From assembly GCA_964570765.1 (NCBI GenBank), contig CAZMZF010000048.1, positions 1-9,585 on the forward strand: a stretch of 9,585 nucleotides of DNA. The letters run 5' to 3'. Below the pieces are notes generated by a model. That model ran no database searches. It was not told the DNA's origin and was given only the letters and a program-made list of their open reading frames with translations. Each line of letters begins with the position of its first letter. Positions within the stretch are counted from its first letter, which is position 1. Shown one piece after another: positions 1 through 7,512 of the stretch. Source of the stretch: CAZMZF01 sp964570765 (lineage in GTDB: Bacteria > Zixibacteria > MSB-5A5 > RBG-16-43-9). The translations under genes were made by a program, and so were the position numbers.

Positions 1-1
1 T

Positions 2-2068
2 TTCAATTATTCCAATACCTGGTTAGGGATTCAGGTAGGAGCAGACCCGGAGATGACACCTCGTCAGAGGTTATCCAGTCTGGGTTATGCTTATCGGGGA
101 GCAAAAGCTGATACTTCCAATTATTCTAAAGATTCAGATAAGCTGGACGGTCTGCACTCTTCAGATTTTTCCAGCACTGCAACCGATTACGGACGTTCGG
201 GAGTGGCAACAGATTTGTATGAGGGAACCACGACCCTAACTAATAAATATGTGAATGTGGCACAGGCGAACTCTATTACCAGCGCAATGATTACAGACAA
301 TCAGATAGTAAATGCTGATATCTCAGCCTCTGCAGCCATTACACCTTCCAAGATCTCTGGAACTGCTTGGACTTCTACTAACGATGGAACAGGAACTGGC
401 TTAGATGCGGATTTATTAGATGGTCAGCAGGCATCAGCTTTTCTTTCTACTGCTAACGATTACGGCAGGTCTGGAGTGGCAACTGATTTGTATGAAGGAA
501 CAAGCACCTTGACCAGCAAATATGTGAATACCACCGGACCGGACAGTGTAGTTGTTACTTCTGGCACTGCCTTTTTAGGAAGAACCACAGGTAGTACAGG
601 CACTGTATATGGTATTCAGGGAAACGCAACCAATAATTCAGCTGGTTCCGCTTATGCTGGATCTTTTCTGGCAGATTCACTTGGAACAGGAGAACATTAC
701 GCTGTTTACGGTAATGCTCGCAGCGCTTCTACTGGTGGAGCTTACGGCGTTCGTGGATCAGCTATGAATACCAGTAGCGGCATAGCTTATGGAGGCTATT
801 TTAACGCCTTTTTGAACGGCAGTGGACAGCATTACGGGGTCTATGCCTCGGGCCAGGGATCAACTTCTGACACGGTCTATGGCGTTTATGGATATAGTAG
901 AAATTATGCGGGTCCGGCTCATGGCGGCTTTTTCACCACTTCTTCTTCTGGAAATGGAACTCATTATGGTGTAAGTGCGGAAAGTTATGGCAGTTCTACT
1001 AATCCAGTTTATGGTGTATCCGGTCTGGCAGAAAATAGTTCCTCCGGCTCTTCTATTGGTGTGGTTGGCTTAGGGAGTAGTACAGGAGAAGCTCTGGGTG
1101 GATACTTCTTTACCATGGAACCCGGCACAGGGACTCATTATGGGGTTAAAGCAGATGCTTGGGGTACCTCTGGTGCCACGACTTTTGGTTCCTATGGTTA
1201 TGCTCAGAATAACTCTACAGGTGAAGCTGTAGGTGGTGAATTCAAAACCTCATCTGCTGGGACAGGGATCCACTATGGAGTTGCAGGAGAAGCTTTTGGT
1301 TCAACTGGCACTACTTTCGGCTCCTATGGCTATGCTTCAAACACCTCCACAGGCGATGCTATTGGTGGAAAATTTTTTACATCCTCTTCTGGCTCAGGAT
1401 ACCATTATGGGGTTCTTGCAGAGGCTACGGGTAATAATCCTCCTGGTTCAATTGATATTTATGGTGTCCACAGCTATGCTTATAATTATGGCACTGGAGG
1501 GTGGAATTATGGTGGATATTTCTACGCCAGCGGGGGAGGGTTTAATAGAGGGATCTACGCTGAGGGTGACGGTTACGCTGGGGAGTTTGAGGGGGATGTT
1601 TGGATACATAATGATCTTTTTGTAGGTGGCAGCAAGAGTGCCGCAGTGAAAGTCGATAATGGTGAATATCACACGGTCTATTGTCAGGAATCACCGGAGA
1701 ACTGGTTTGAGGATTTTGGTAAAGGAAATCTCGTAGACGGGCAAGCAGTAATCCAGATCGACCCATTATTTGCTCAGACTGTAAATACTTCAGTGGACTA
1801 TCATGTTTTTCTTACTCCTGGAGGAGATTGCAATGGTCTTTATGTCACCAACCAGACTGCAACCTCTTTTGAAGTAAGAGAGCTCAAAGCAGGCAACTCA
1901 GATTTAACTTTCAGTTATCGCATCGTTGCCAAGCGCAAGGGATATGAGAATGTGCGACTGGCTAAGATGGAGGGACCGACACCTGAGGAGATGGCAGAAA
2001 TGCAGGCAAAACATCGGGCAGAATACGAACAACAGAGAATAAAGATGGAACAGGAAAATAATAAGTGA
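2..2068 (+). CDS. Secreted HYGV-repeat surface protein (5'-truncated)
   Basis: The frame is open to the left edge, so the first ATG (position 53) is internal and 17 further codons are visible before it. They read into a WLGIQVGADPEMTPRQRL junction that in related secreted proteins follows a signal peptide and an N-terminal beta domain; both would lie outside the window. Residues are numbered from the internal Met. Residues 29-160 hold two LDGxxxxxF motifs (31-39, 122-130), each followed by a DYGRSGVATDLYEG block. Residues about 180-515 are Gly/Ser/Thr/Tyr-rich repeats centred on HYGV, and about 516-632 form a separate domain with the only two cysteines (544, 593). The tail is charged and probably helical (about 636-671). 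No transmembrane segment or catalytic motif is visible. A cell-surface or extracellular structural or adhesive role is inference. The stop faces the convergent gene at 2190-4544. Confidence 0.8.
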   Translation, partial: FNYSNTWLGIQVGADPEMTPRQRLSSLGYAYRGAKADTSNYSKDSDKLDGLHSSDFSSTATDYGRSGVATDLYEGTTTLTNKYVNVAQANSITSAMITDNQIVNADISASAAITPSKISGTAWTSTNDGTGTGLDADLLDGQQASAFLSTANDYGRSGVATDLYEGTSTLTSKYVNTTGPDSVVVTSGTAFLGRTTGSTGTVYGIQGNATNNSAGSAYAGSFLADSLGTGEHYAVYGNARSASTGGAYGVRGSAMNTSSGIAYGGYFNAFLNGSGQHYGVYASGQGSTSDTVYGVYGYSRNYAGPAHGGFFTTSSSGNGTHYGVSAESYGSSTNPVYGVSGLAENSSSGSSIGVVGLGSSTGEALGGYFFTMEPGTGTHYGVKADAWGTSGATTFGSYGYAQNNSTGEAVGGEFKTSSAGTGIHYGVAGEAFGSTGTTFGSYGYASNTSTGDAIGGKFFTSSSGSGYHYGVLAEATGNNPPGSIDIYGVHSYAYNYGTGGWNYGGYFYASGGGFNRGIYAEGDGYAGEFEGDVWIHNDLFVGGSKSAAVKVDNGEYHTVYCQESPENWFEDFGKGNLVDGQAVIQIDPLFAQTVNTSVDYHVFLTPGGDCNGLYVTNQTATSFEVRELKAGNSDLTFSYRIVAKRKGYENVRLAKMEGPTPEEMAEMQAKHRAEYEQQRIKMEQENNK
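173..529 (+). repeat. Duplicated DYGRSGVATDLYEG module
   Basis: Two 28-residue blocks, at nucleotides 173-256 and 446-529, are nearly identical at protein level. Both contain DYGRSGVATDLYEG and end in KYVN, and each is preceded by an LDGxxxxxF motif. The 63 residues between them hold a more general segment (ADISASAAITPSKISGTAW). LDG motifs of this kind also occur in phage tail-fibre-like and other extracellular beta proteins. The pair probably marks two copies of a linker or registration module upstream of the HYGV repeats. Confidence 0.75.
590..1597 (+). repeat. Tandem protein repeats with HYGV core
   Basis: The core His-Tyr-Gly/Ala-Val recurs at residues 215, 260, 304, 362, 407 and 451 (numbered from the ATG at 53), so the spacing is 45, 44, 58, 45 and 44 residues. 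A seventh, degenerate unit ends in RGIYAEG near residue 499. Each unit runs roughly GTGxHYGVxAEAxG, then YGVYGYAxNxSTG, then GGYFxTSSS. The 58-residue unit carries an extra YGV/GVVG block of about 13 residues. The copies have diverged at DNA level, so this is an old amplification rather than a recent slippage tract. Confidence 0.85.
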
Positions 2069-2096
2069 GACCTAAAGTGTAAAAATAATTGATTAC

Positions 2097-2119
2097 AGGG
2101 GCGGGGTTTCCCCGCCCCT
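2097..2119. repeat. GC-rich palindrome, copy 1
   Basis: The arms GGGGCGGGG (2098-2106) and CCCCGCCCC (2110-2118) are perfect, with a TTT loop and one extra A-T pair at the base. The 3' base reads GCCCCTAC, the same ending as the second palindrome at 2149-2176, so the two look like members of one dispersed family. Neither flank on the plus strand has a run of T, so it is not a textbook terminator for the plus-strand gene, though it is well placed to block read-through. Confidence 0.75.
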
Positions 2120-2143
2120 ACAAAAAATCCACCTTTGTGAGAG

Positions 2144-2176
2144 AAAAAGTAGGGGCACGGCATTCCGTGCCCCTAC
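2144..2176 (-). terminator. Palindrome and rho-independent terminator for the minus-strand gene
   Basis: The arms GTAGGGGCACGG (2149-2160) and CCGTGCCCCTAC (2165-2176) are perfect over 12 bp with a 4-nt loop. Read on the minus strand, the stem is followed at once by TTTTT (plus-strand AAAAA, 2144-2148), which fits an intrinsic terminator 14 bp past the end of the gene at 2190-4544. It shares the TAGGGGC/GCCCCTA ends with the palindrome at 2097-2119, so it may be a dispersed repeat that serves as a terminator. Confidence 0.7.
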
Positions 2177-2189
2177 ACCCCAATTAGAA

Positions 2190-4544
2190 TTATCTTTTAA
2201 CCCCTCTAATCTGTTGCTTCCAGTATTCTACCGCTAAAGCATTCAGATTATATCTTCCATATGGATGAAAGGTCTGGCGCCAGAGCGGGAATTCGGTATA
2301 AGGGTGGTTATCAGTGATAATGGGTTCTTCCCTTACAAAATCGGTCAACTCTTCAGGACTGAGAAGATAAAGACCCATCATCGCTTCCGGGGTAGGGACC
2401 AGATTATCCCATTCTGTTAGATCAGCCATAATATCTTTGTCCTGATAAGCCTGGCGAAAACGCTCTGGATTTATCTTTAAAGGCTTGACCGAACCTATAA
2501 GATAAAAACCCGGATATTGAATCCCTCTCCAGACTGTAGCATTGGGAAAAACGGTTTGAAAAGTTCGCATTATCATTCGCACCTCAGTAACTGTATGGGG
2601 AGGCACCCACAGGCTCATTATCCCCCCGGGCTTAAGGCGACTTCGGCACAGATTGAAGAATTCCTGAGCATAAAGGTTCACCGTTCCGGCACTCCATAAA
2701 GGCGGTGCCGGGTCCATAGTAATCACGTCATATTTTTTGTCCCGCATCAGAAGGAAATTTCGACCATCATCCACAAAATGGTGCACCCGTGGGTCTGCCA
2801 GAACCTGGTGCCCATCTTTATGAAAATATTTATAACATTCATAAGTCTCAGGCACAAGCTCCACCACATCGCACTGCAAATCCTTATGCACCCGGGCTGA
2901 GCGTAAAGTGGTTCCCATCCCGAAACATACCACTAAGATATCCTGAGGATTCTCATTTAAGATTAAGGGGAGATGAGCCATCAATTTAGTCTCAGTGCAG
3001 AGGAAAGTCATCCCGATTCCATTTATCCAGAGATACTTGGATAGAGGTTTGATTCTGGAGCCGAAAGCGGTGGTGGTGGCAGATACACTCTCCTTATGAT
3101 AATATATCTCCATATCCTCTCCCAAGAGTTTATAAATCTCTTTTTTCAGAACGGCGTAGAAAGGGTCCGGAGAGAAAATCCCCAAAAGGATAGACAAAAT
3201 TAATCCGGCATAAACCGGTTTCAAATATTTTGAGCTCTTAACTCTGGCTTGACTGGTTAAGGCAATTGCCAGACCGATTACTAAATTCACACCAGCTAAA
3301 GCTAAGATCGTTCCTTTGGTTCCAAGCACCCGGATTAATATAAATCCGCATACCAGTGAACCTAAGATACATCCAAAGGTGTTCATGGAATATAGCCTGC
3401 CAACCCCGCTACCTACCTCCTCTTCCTTTTCCACATAGCTTCGCGACACTGCCGGGAAAATCAAACCCAGGACGAAAGTTATCGGCAGAACCATCACCGC
3501 TGGAAGCATAATGATATTAAATAGAGCGATCGTGGTGGACACTGGCTTAAATATGGTGAAAAGATACAGACCTAAAATACTGTAAAAAGCAATGAATACC
3601 TGAGCAAACCCGAAAAAGCCAAGAGGGTCTTTAAGCTTATTGATATACCCTCCTCCCCAGATACTTCCCAGGGCTACCCCAATCAGATAAACCCCTAACA
3701 TCATGCTGAAAGCATAGATGGAGGTTCCCAGATGCAACTGGAACATTCGAGTCCAGACCACCTCATAGGCTAAAGCCGCAAACCCGTTCAGGGCATAGGC
3801 AACCAGCACCATTCTCCTGGTAAATGAAGAATAGGGGGAGATATACTCTGTTTTGGCTTTTTGAGAAACTACTGATGCTTTAGCTTCACTTGAGGCAGGA
3901 GCGGCTTGAGGAATTTTGATGGCTGAACTCAACGAAAAAGCGATCAAAGAGACTAAAAGATTAATGAAAACCCCGATAAATACGGTGTTCATTTCGCCAA
4001 TTGATCCCAGGGTGAAAAGACCGCTCCCCACAACCCCTAAAACCGCACCTAAGGTATTCAAGCCATATAGATTCCCCACTCTGATGGCGAAGGCAGTTTT
4101 ATGGAGTTTGGTATGGGCAGAAAGGACCGGAAGGGTTCCGCCCATCAGGCTGGTGGGAACAAGAAGGCAGCCGAATAAGATTAGAGCCTGAATAAAAGTT
4201 AAGGTGATTCGTGCTCCTCCAACCGAGGTATAGATGGCATGATAGAGAGGGATAAGTTGACCAAAGAGAAAGAAAAGGACAATAGCAGTTATTCCTACTC
4301 CCAATTCTAAGAGAGCATACAAACGCAGAGGATTTCTATATCTATCCACAAAACGTCCAAAAAAATAACTCCCTACTGCTAGGCCGGCCATAAAAGCTGA
4401 GAGCACAATGGAGGTGGCGTAAACCGTGCTTCCTAAAACCCGGATCAAAACCCTGAGCCAGACCGTCTCATAAATTAAACCGCTGATTCCTGAAAGGAAA
4501 AAAAGCAGATAGATGAGTTTGTTCTGGTGAGTCTTTTTAAGCAT
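2190..4544 (-). CDS. Fused transporter-like membrane / spermidine-synthase-like protein
   Basis: Residues 1 to about 458 hold roughly 12-13 hydrophobic segments in two related halves: SGLIYETVW near 21-29 matches AALAYEVVW near 256-264, and NLYGLNTLGAVLG near 158-170 matches RLYSMNTFGCILG near 383-395. Residues about 470-690 form a Rossmann methyltransferase-like domain of the spermidine synthase type: VVCFGMGTT at the SAM-binding loop (538-546), acidic VVELVPE (560-566), DDGRNFL (592-598), MDPAPPLWSAG (610-620) and LYAQEFF (624-630). The usual DxxYHE substrate motif is absent (CTETKLMAH, 516-524), and DP is kept but the preceding catalytic Asp of SpeE is not. Real aminopropyltransfer is therefore doubtful and the substrate unknown. 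The start has a GGAGG site 6 nt upstream and a consensus promoter about 90 bp upstream. Confidence 0.85.
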   Translation of the reverse strand: MLKKTHQNKLIYLLFFLSGISGLIYETVWLRVLIRVLGSTVYATSIVLSAFMAGLAVGSYFFGRFVDRYRNPLRLYALLELGVGITAIVLFFLFGQLIPLYHAIYTSVGGARITLTFIQALILFGCLLVPTSLMGGTLPVLSAHTKLHKTAFAIRVGNLYGLNTLGAVLGVVGSGLFTLGSIGEMNTVFIGVFINLLVSLIAFSLSSAIKIPQAAPASSEAKASVVSQKAKTEYISPYSSFTRRMVLVAYALNGFAALAYEVVWTRMFQLHLGTSIYAFSMMLGVYLIGVALGSIWGGGYINKLKDPLGFFGFAQVFIAFYSILGLYLFTIFKPVSTTIALFNIIMLPAVMVLPITFVLGLIFPAVSRSYVEKEEEVGSGVGRLYSMNTFGCILGSLVCGFILIRVLGTKGTILALAGVNLVIGLAIALTSQARVKSSKYLKPVYAGLILSILLGIFSPDPFYAVLKKEIYKLLGEDMEIYYHKESVSATTTAFGSRIKPLSKYLWINGIGMTFLCTETKLMAHLPLILNENPQDILVVCFGMGTTLRSARVHKDLQCDVVELVPETYECYKYFHKDGHQVLADPRVHHFVDDGRNFLLMRDKKYDVITMDPAPPLWSAGTVNLYAQEFFNLCRSRLKPGGIMSLWVPPHTVTEVRMIMRTFQTVFPNATVWRGIQYPGFYLIGSVKPLKINPERFRQAYQDKDIMADLTEWDNLVPTPEAMMGLYLLSPEELTDFVREEPIITDNHPYTEFPLWRQTFHPYGRYNLNALAVEYWKQQIRGVKR

Positions 4545-4550
4545 CCGATT

Positions 4551-4555
4551 CCTCC
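4551..4555 (-). promoter_or_regulatory. Ribosome binding site for 2190-4544
   Basis: On the minus strand this reads GGAGG, six bases before the ATG at 4544. It is the clearest Shine-Dalgarno site in the window and fixes the start of the fused membrane protein. Confidence 0.85.
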
Positions 4556-4633
4556 AGCAAAGATATGTCGATTATCTGCATAACTATTTCTTCAATATTC
4601 CCTCTCTTTCAGGGACTATAAAGTTTAAGACCT

Positions 4634-4662
4634 ATTATAACCCCTACCCCCTTTTTTGTCAA
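4634..4662 (-). promoter_or_regulatory. Perfect sigma-70 consensus promoter
   Basis: On the minus strand the -35 box is TTGACA (4657-4662) and the -10 box is TATAAT (4634-4639). The spacer is exactly 17 bp and unusually G-rich, with two G-tracts. Transcription would start near 4627, giving a leader of roughly 80 nt before the ATG at 4544. The promoter lies in the 216-bp gap after the glycosyltransferase gene, so the fused membrane protein can be transcribed independently of the polysaccharide genes. Confidence 0.8.
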
Positions 4663-4760
4663 TTCTTTTCACCTTTAGGATTGCACTCTAAAGTTAGTTG
4701 GTATCATTTTTTTAAAATTTGAGAATGCTCTATCTCAACAATAAACCTATTATTAAAAAA

Positions 4761-6596
4761 TCATTCTTTGGGAAGCTCATATAGTAACATCGGATTGCCA
4801 CGGATATGATATTCTTTTAAAAGTTTTGCTCTATCCATTATCTCTGAATAGGTCTCCTGAAAGTACTTGTCCTCCCAGCCATTTTTATAGATCAGAAGAT
4901 GGGTAGGTTTAAACCTCTCTATGACCTTATCCTTATTGGCAAAGTTTTGCATAAAGATAGCATAATGATGATTCTCCAGGCTCAAAGAGGCGGCCCAGGG
5001 ACCCGCAAGCACACTACCCGGAGGTAACCCGTTCAGATCTCTGGAGGTCTCAAATAGATCATAGGATAGATTATCTGTCCATTTGAAATATTGCTTGAGA
5101 TCGCTGAGAAGGCTAAGAAAAAGAATTAGAACTATCAGGGGATATTTTAAGCTCGGAGGAAAACTTAACCCCTCTCTTAATTTCTTGACCCTGGAGAGTA
5201 AGAAGGCAATCAAAATCACTATTCCGCTCCACAGGAGCGAAGCCCTCAGTAACTCAGGATAATTCTGAATAAACTCCCACCTGCTCATAAACCAGGTTCT
5301 AACATCCTGTGTAAAGTTGGAGACCAGTGGATAGAAAGACTGGTAGTGTTCAATCAAATAGAGATTAAGAGTATAGAACAGCTCGTAAAAAAACAGGATT
5401 AAAAGAGCCCAGCCAAACACCAGACCTGCCCAGCTCATTTTCTTGCCGAAACCAATTCTATTTGCCTGAATCAACCTTTCCATCCCGTATCCTGCCAGGA
5501 TTGCCAGGGGAGGAAGCAAAATCATCTGATAACGAATTGGATGATAAAAGTTATAACAAAGGCTCAAAACACCAAGTAAAAACCAGAACACACAAAGAGT
5601 ATCCAGACGAAAACTGGAATTTTTCAAATTCTCTTTCCATCTACCTAAGAAATAAAATATATAGAGAAAGGCGAGGACAAAAAGATAAAAAGCCCTGGGG
5701 TAAAGTTTATCACTTGTTCCTAAGTTAAGGAGATTGCTAATAAATTCTCCTAAATTACCCGGATGCCCCCCAGCCGATTTCACCGAAACCGCTACGAAAT
5801 AGGTGATCAAAGGGGTTTTAAAGGGAAGAAAGATCGTAAAAAACCAGATGAGAACTGCCAAGAAAAATCCTCCGGCATAAAGGAGCAAAGATCGAAAAAT
5901 CATCTTATTCCTCTCCAGGCTTTTGGAAGAAAATCCCCATCTGAAGATCTCAAATGTTATTACCAGGATAATTGGCAGACCTATTATCTTGATATATAGG
6001 ACTGAGATCGCAGAGAAAAAACCACATAAGAAAAGATAGGATCCTTTTTTTTCTCCTAACTGCAGAAAAAAAAGTGAAAGGATGAGGAAAAAATTAAGGC
6101 TGGTCTCTTCTAAGGCTAATCGATTATGCATAACGAAAAGATAGCTGGTCGTCAGAAAAAAAGCACTGAGCAGAGCGGCTTTTAAACTTCCCTCTTTTTT
6201 AAGAATTAGAAATACGAGAAGAATTGTTCCTAAACTTAAGAAAACGGGTAGAATCCTTATCTGAATAAAACCTGTGCCGAAGAGGCTGAAAATAAGATAA
6301 TAGAGCACCGATAAGAGAGGAGAGACCCCCATTCGAAAAATGTCATCCATCAGCCATCTCCCCCAGAATAGCATATTCCGGGCATTGATGCTTATTGCTC
6401 CCTCATCCGTGAACGGGCCCAAGCTCCAGGAGAGATCATAAGGCGGGTCTGCTCTCAGGTGATTTAATCTCAGGTAGGCTCCCACCAACAATAAAACGAA
6501 TAAGAGTAGATAATAATATTTTGCCTGGAGTAGACCTTCAAATTTCCCTTTTTTTAATTCTACCTCAGCTTTAACGGTTTTTTTCTTCTTTATCAT
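4761..6596 (-). CDS. GT39/PMT_2-type (ArnT-like) membrane glycosyltransferase
   Basis: This is an integral membrane protein with a lysine-rich cytoplasmic start (residues 1-26), a first membrane helix at about 27-43, and about 10-12 more hydrophobic segments. The first external loop carries TDEGAISINAR (63-73); the Asp64-Glu65 pair matches the catalytic acidic motif of GT-C enzymes. A second acidic site, NRLALEETS (158-166), and RYQMILLPPLAILAG (355-369) also fit the PMT_2/ArnT family. The last 110 residues or so are soluble and probably external. Such enzymes move a sugar from a polyprenyl-phosphate carrier to lipid or protein outside the membrane; the acceptor here is unknown. The ATG lies 10 bp after the stop of the upstream GT2 gene with no clear Shine-Dalgarno site, which suggests translational coupling. 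The 611-residue length is normal for the family. Confidence 0.85.
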   Translation of the reverse strand: MIKKKKTVKAEVELKKGKFEGLLQAKYYYLLLFVLLLVGAYLRLNHLRADPPYDLSWSLGPFTDEGAISINARNMLFWGRWLMDDIFRMGVSPLLSVLYYLIFSLFGTGFIQIRILPVFLSLGTILLVFLILKKEGSLKAALLSAFFLTTSYLFVMHNRLALEETSLNFFLILSLFFLQLGEKKGSYLFLCGFFSAISVLYIKIIGLPIILVITFEIFRWGFSSKSLERNKMIFRSLLLYAGGFFLAVLIWFFTIFLPFKTPLITYFVAVSVKSAGGHPGNLGEFISNLLNLGTSDKLYPRAFYLFVLAFLYIFYFLGRWKENLKNSSFRLDTLCVFWFLLGVLSLCYNFYHPIRYQMILLPPLAILAGYGMERLIQANRIGFGKKMSWAGLVFGWALLILFFYELFYTLNLYLIEHYQSFYPLVSNFTQDVRTWFMSRWEFIQNYPELLRASLLWSGIVILIAFLLSRVKKLREGLSFPPSLKYPLIVLILFLSLLSDLKQYFKWTDNLSYDLFETSRDLNGLPPGSVLAGPWAASLSLENHHYAIFMQNFANKDKVIERFKPTHLLIYKNGWEDKYFQETYSEIMDRAKLLKEYHIRGNPMLLYELPKE

Positions 6597-6606
6597 AGTT
6601 AAAGGT

Positions 6607-7380
6607 TTAAGCGTGAAACAGCCGACAATGGATTAGACCCAGCTTATCCAGAGCAAATCTGAATACGGTCCAGAGCGTTTTAAATCCGTAGATCAAAGAG
6701 ACTCTGAAATTGACTGAAGAAGCCTCTTTAAAATATTTAGTGCTTACTGGAACTTCTGCGATCCTCAGTTTAAAAGCCACCGCCTGGGCTATTATCTGAG
6801 AATCGAACACAAAATCGTTAGAGTTTCGTAAGAAAGGAACTTTTTCCAAGAAGCTCCGGCTATAAGCCCGATACCCCGTATGCATCTCCGAGAGGTTCTG
6901 TCCTAAAATCAAATTCTCGATTGCAGTCAGAAATCTATTGGCTAAAAATTTATATAAAGGCATACCCCCTTTGAGCGCCCCGCACTTCTGTCTGAGCCTT
7001 GAACCTAAAACAAAATCAGCCTCACCCTTTCTTATAGGCTCAATGATCTGGGGTATAAGGCGCGGGTCATACTGTCCATCCGGATGAAGCATCACCACAA
7101 TATCTGCCCCCTCCCTTAAAGCCTCTAAATAACAGGTTTTCTGATTCCCGCCATACCCCACGTTATGCGGGTGGCGGATCACTTTGAGATGAAAGTCCAG
7201 GGCGATCTTTACCGTCTCATCCTTGCTGGCATCATCTACTAACAGGACCTCATCTACGACTTCTGAGGGGATGTTCTGATAAGTAGTGGCTAAAGTTCGA
7301 GCCGCATTATAAGCCGGCATCACCACTACCACTTTGAGCTTTTCCCTACGGGTTGCAAAGTTTTTATCGACTTTATCCAT
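6607..7380 (-). CDS. Family 2 glycosyltransferase, polyprenyl-phosphate sugar synthase type
   Basis: This is a single GT-A domain: VVMPAYN (19-25), LLVDDASKDET (46-56) for nucleotide-sugar binding, LHPDGQYDP (98-106) at the metal-binding DxD position, then HTGYRAYSR (167-175) and NDFVFDSQI (188-196). It resembles dolichyl-phosphate mannose synthase-like enzymes, which attach a sugar from GDP- or UDP-sugar to a polyprenyl phosphate on the cytoplasmic face. There is no C-terminal membrane domain of the GtrB type, so it is probably peripheral. The 257-residue length is usual for this type. Only 10 bp separate it from the GT39 gene, so the pair probably forms an operon in which this enzyme supplies the lipid-linked donor; that is inference. 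The ATG at 7380 has only a weak upstream AAGG. The sugar cannot be read from the sequence. Confidence 0.85.
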   Translation of the reverse strand: MDKVDKNFATRREKLKVVVVMPAYNAARTLATTYQNIPSEVVDEVLLVDDASKDETVKIALDFHLKVIRHPHNVGYGGNQKTCYLEALREGADIVVMLHPDGQYDPRLIPQIIEPIRKGEADFVLGSRLRQKCGALKGGMPLYKFLANRFLTAIENLILGQNLSEMHTGYRAYSRSFLEKVPFLRNSNDFVFDSQIIAQAVAFKLRIAEVPVSTKYFKEASSVNFRVSLIYGFKTLWTVFRFALDKLGLIHCRLFHA

Positions 7381-7512
7381 TCTTGACCTTTTCCACCAGT
7401 GAGGCTTTAAAATAGCTTATGTTCTTCGAGTCTAAATTAAACCAAGCTAATCCAAAAATCCAGAAAAAAAATCTGCCACTCCTATTTTAAATAAACATCT
7501 CAATGCTTACCA

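Noticed and set aside
1233..1625. 130-codon open frame on the plus strand inside the repeat protein
   Set aside because: It is an out-of-frame reading of the Gly/Ser/Tyr repeat codons with low-complexity composition; the main frame is clearly coding.
1915..2163. Minus-strand open frame across the end of the repeat protein
   Set aside because: It overlaps the charged tail of the real gene and both palindromes, and has no ribosome binding site or recognisable domain.
2097..2176. Palindrome pair considered as a small CRISPR or attachment site
   Set aside because: There are only two copies, with different inner sequences and no regular spacers or integrase nearby.
3916..4191. 91-codon plus-strand open frame inside the fused membrane protein gene
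   Set aside because: It is antisense to a well-supported transmembrane region and is explained by its codon composition.
4719..4738. Weak hairpin (TTGAGA/TCTCAA, 8-nt loop) past the GT39 gene, considered as a terminator
   Set aside because: The 6-bp stem is AT-rich and only four T follow on the minus strand; too weak to call.
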